A stretch of 64,000 nt of DNA, taken from NCBI RefSeq assembly GCF_026016445.1, contig NZ_CP096147.1, forward strand, positions 1,462,501-1,526,500. The letters run 5' to 3'. How positions within the stretch are numbered: the first letter of the stretch is position 1; each line of letters begins with the position of its first letter. The notes beneath the pieces are model-generated. The model had not been told where the DNA came from and did no database searches. It saw only the letters and a program-made list of their open reading frames with translations. A program made the position numbers and the translations under genes. The stretch comes from Cognatishimia activa (GTDB lineage: Bacteria > Pseudomonadota > Alphaproteobacteria > Rhodobacterales > Rhodobacteraceae). Of the stretch, positions 63,085-64,000 are shown in pieces.

Positions 63085-64000
63085 TCGGTGTTGTTGATTG
63101 GGCCGCGTCTCGCGCGCGGATGGTCATAGCGTTTATCGCATTGTCCCTGCTTGCTGGGGGCTTTGCCTACTGGAACCTTCCCAAAGAAGGTGAGCCAGAC
63201 ATCGAGATCCCAGCGATCTTCGTCTCCGTTCCATTTGCAGGCATTTCCGCAGCGGACTCTGAAACGCTGCTCGTGAAACCCATGGAAACCGAGCTCGCCG
63301 ATCTGGACGGGCTGAAAAAAATGTCCTCCACCGCTGCCGAAGGTTATGCCGGGGTCGCACTGGAGTTTGAATTCGGCTGGGACAAAACAGCCGTTATGGC
63401 AGATGTTCGCGACGCGATGAGTAAGGCGGAAAGTCAATTCCCCGAAGGCGCGGACACTTACACTGTCAACGAGATCAACTTCTCTGAATTCCCGATCATC
63501 ATCATCAACCTGACCGGTCAAGTGCCAGAACGCACCATGGCGCGTGTTGCCGATGATCTGCAGGACAAGCTTGAATCGCTTGATGCAGTCCTGGAAGCGG
63601 GCATCGCAGGCAAGCGCGATGAGATGCTAGAAGTCCTGATCGATCCTCTGCGTCTTGAAAGCTACAATGTCACAGCAGGCGAGCTGATCAACGTTGTTCG
63701 CAACAACAACCAGCTGATCGCTGCGGGTGAGATTGAATCCTCCACCGGTAGTTTTGCCGTTAAAATCCCATCGAGCTTTGATGAAGCTCAGGATGTCTTT
63801 TCTCTGCCCGTTAAAACCAATGGTGACCGCGTGGTCACCCTCGGTGATCTGGCAGATATCAAGCTGACCTTTGAAGACCGCGAAGGCACCGCGCGTTTTA
63901 ATGGTGTTAACACCGTCGCGCTCCAGGTTGTGAAACGCAAAGGGTTCAACTTGATCGATACCGCGGAATTGATCAAAACAACGGTGGATGAAGCTGCGGC
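63081..64000 (+). CDS. RND efflux transporter permease, 3' end beyond window
   Basis: The first 306 codons are present: MIGVVDWAASRARMVIAFIALSLLAGGFAYWNLPKEGEPDIEIPAIFVSVPFAG, then periplasmic porter domain sequence. The start overlaps the adaptor stop (ATGA). The usual length is about 1,030-1,100 residues, so about two thirds is missing. Of the hydrophobe/amphiphile or related type by the opening; substrate unknown. Confidence 0.93.
   Translation, partial: MIGVVDWAASRARMVIAFIALSLLAGGFAYWNLPKEGEPDIEIPAIFVSVPFAGISAADSETLLVKPMETELADLDGLKKMSSTAAEGYAGVALEFEFGWDKTAVMADVRDAMSKAESQFPEGADTYTVNEINFSEFPIIIINLTGQVPERTMARVADDLQDKLESLDAVLEAGIAGKRDEMLEVLIDPLRLESYNVTAGELINVVRNNNQLIAAGEIESSTGSFAVKIPSSFDEAQDVFSLPVKTNGDRVVTLGDLADIKLTFEDREGTARFNGVNTVALQVVKRKGFNLIDTAELIKTTVDEAA

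Overview
The window reads as a chromosomal segment of a marine alphaproteobacterium of the order Rhodobacterales (roseobacter group). The grounds are a complete, co-oriented RcGTA-type gene transfer agent cluster, a fab locus with mltG, a ccmABCDG order, an rplI with a long acidic tail, LuxR/LuxI quorum sensing and overall gene content typical of that group. No species is named because nothing here fixes one.

Layout. 1-12,732 (minus strand): GTA structural genes g1 to g15, with the 3' part of g15 lost at the window edge. A near-consensus promoter and two leader hairpins precede g1, and a structured 159-bp gap separates capsid gene g5 from g6. 12,916-16,277: an ankyrin-repeat protein, a secreted DUF3179 protein and an isolated AT-rich gene encoding a DUF4062 protein with a second C-terminal module (possible defence gene). 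16,420-24,013: the fatty-acid synthesis locus fabD-fabG-acpP ... fabF-mltG, interrupted between acpP and fabF by a TetR/darcynin/SDR module and a divergent HisA paralogue that sits downstream of a second copy of the fabF leader.

24,179-26,638: cytochrome b561-YceI fusion, a periplasmic YceI and a small membrane protein. 26,898-28,143: rpsF-rpsR-rplI. 28,352-30,600: XRE regulator, LuxR and a LuxI with a long C-terminal extension, followed by four stem-loops that may form a small RNA or structured 3' UTR. 30,821-33,010: LysR, an SRPBCC protein and an unknown protein. 33,122-36,548: trigger factor, then a lipoprotein/Slam pair that looks like a type XI secretion cassette. 36,582-45,138: tRNA-Leu, NAD(P)HX repair enzyme, glnB-glnA, MFS transporter, hydrolase-OsmC fusion and purB. 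45,210-53,579: DUF1223 protein, zinc-ribbon membrane protein, cytochrome c maturation genes, Mth938-like protein, TSUP permease, secF-secD-yajC. 53,723-64,000: cNMP-EAL phosphodiesterase, serS, fatty acid desaturase, EF-hand protein, der-bamB-TPR operon, and an RND adaptor with its pump (pump truncated by the window end).

Most of the window is housekeeping. The more unusual material lies in small spots: the GTA leader, the duplicated fabF leader with its HisA paralogue, the DUF4062 island, the hairpin array after luxI, the Slam cassette, and a dispersed repeat that has gone in frame into the NAD(P)HX repair gene. Quorum sensing and GTA production are linked in other Rhodobacterales, so the luxRI locus may bear on the GTA cluster about 16 kb away; that link is inference.
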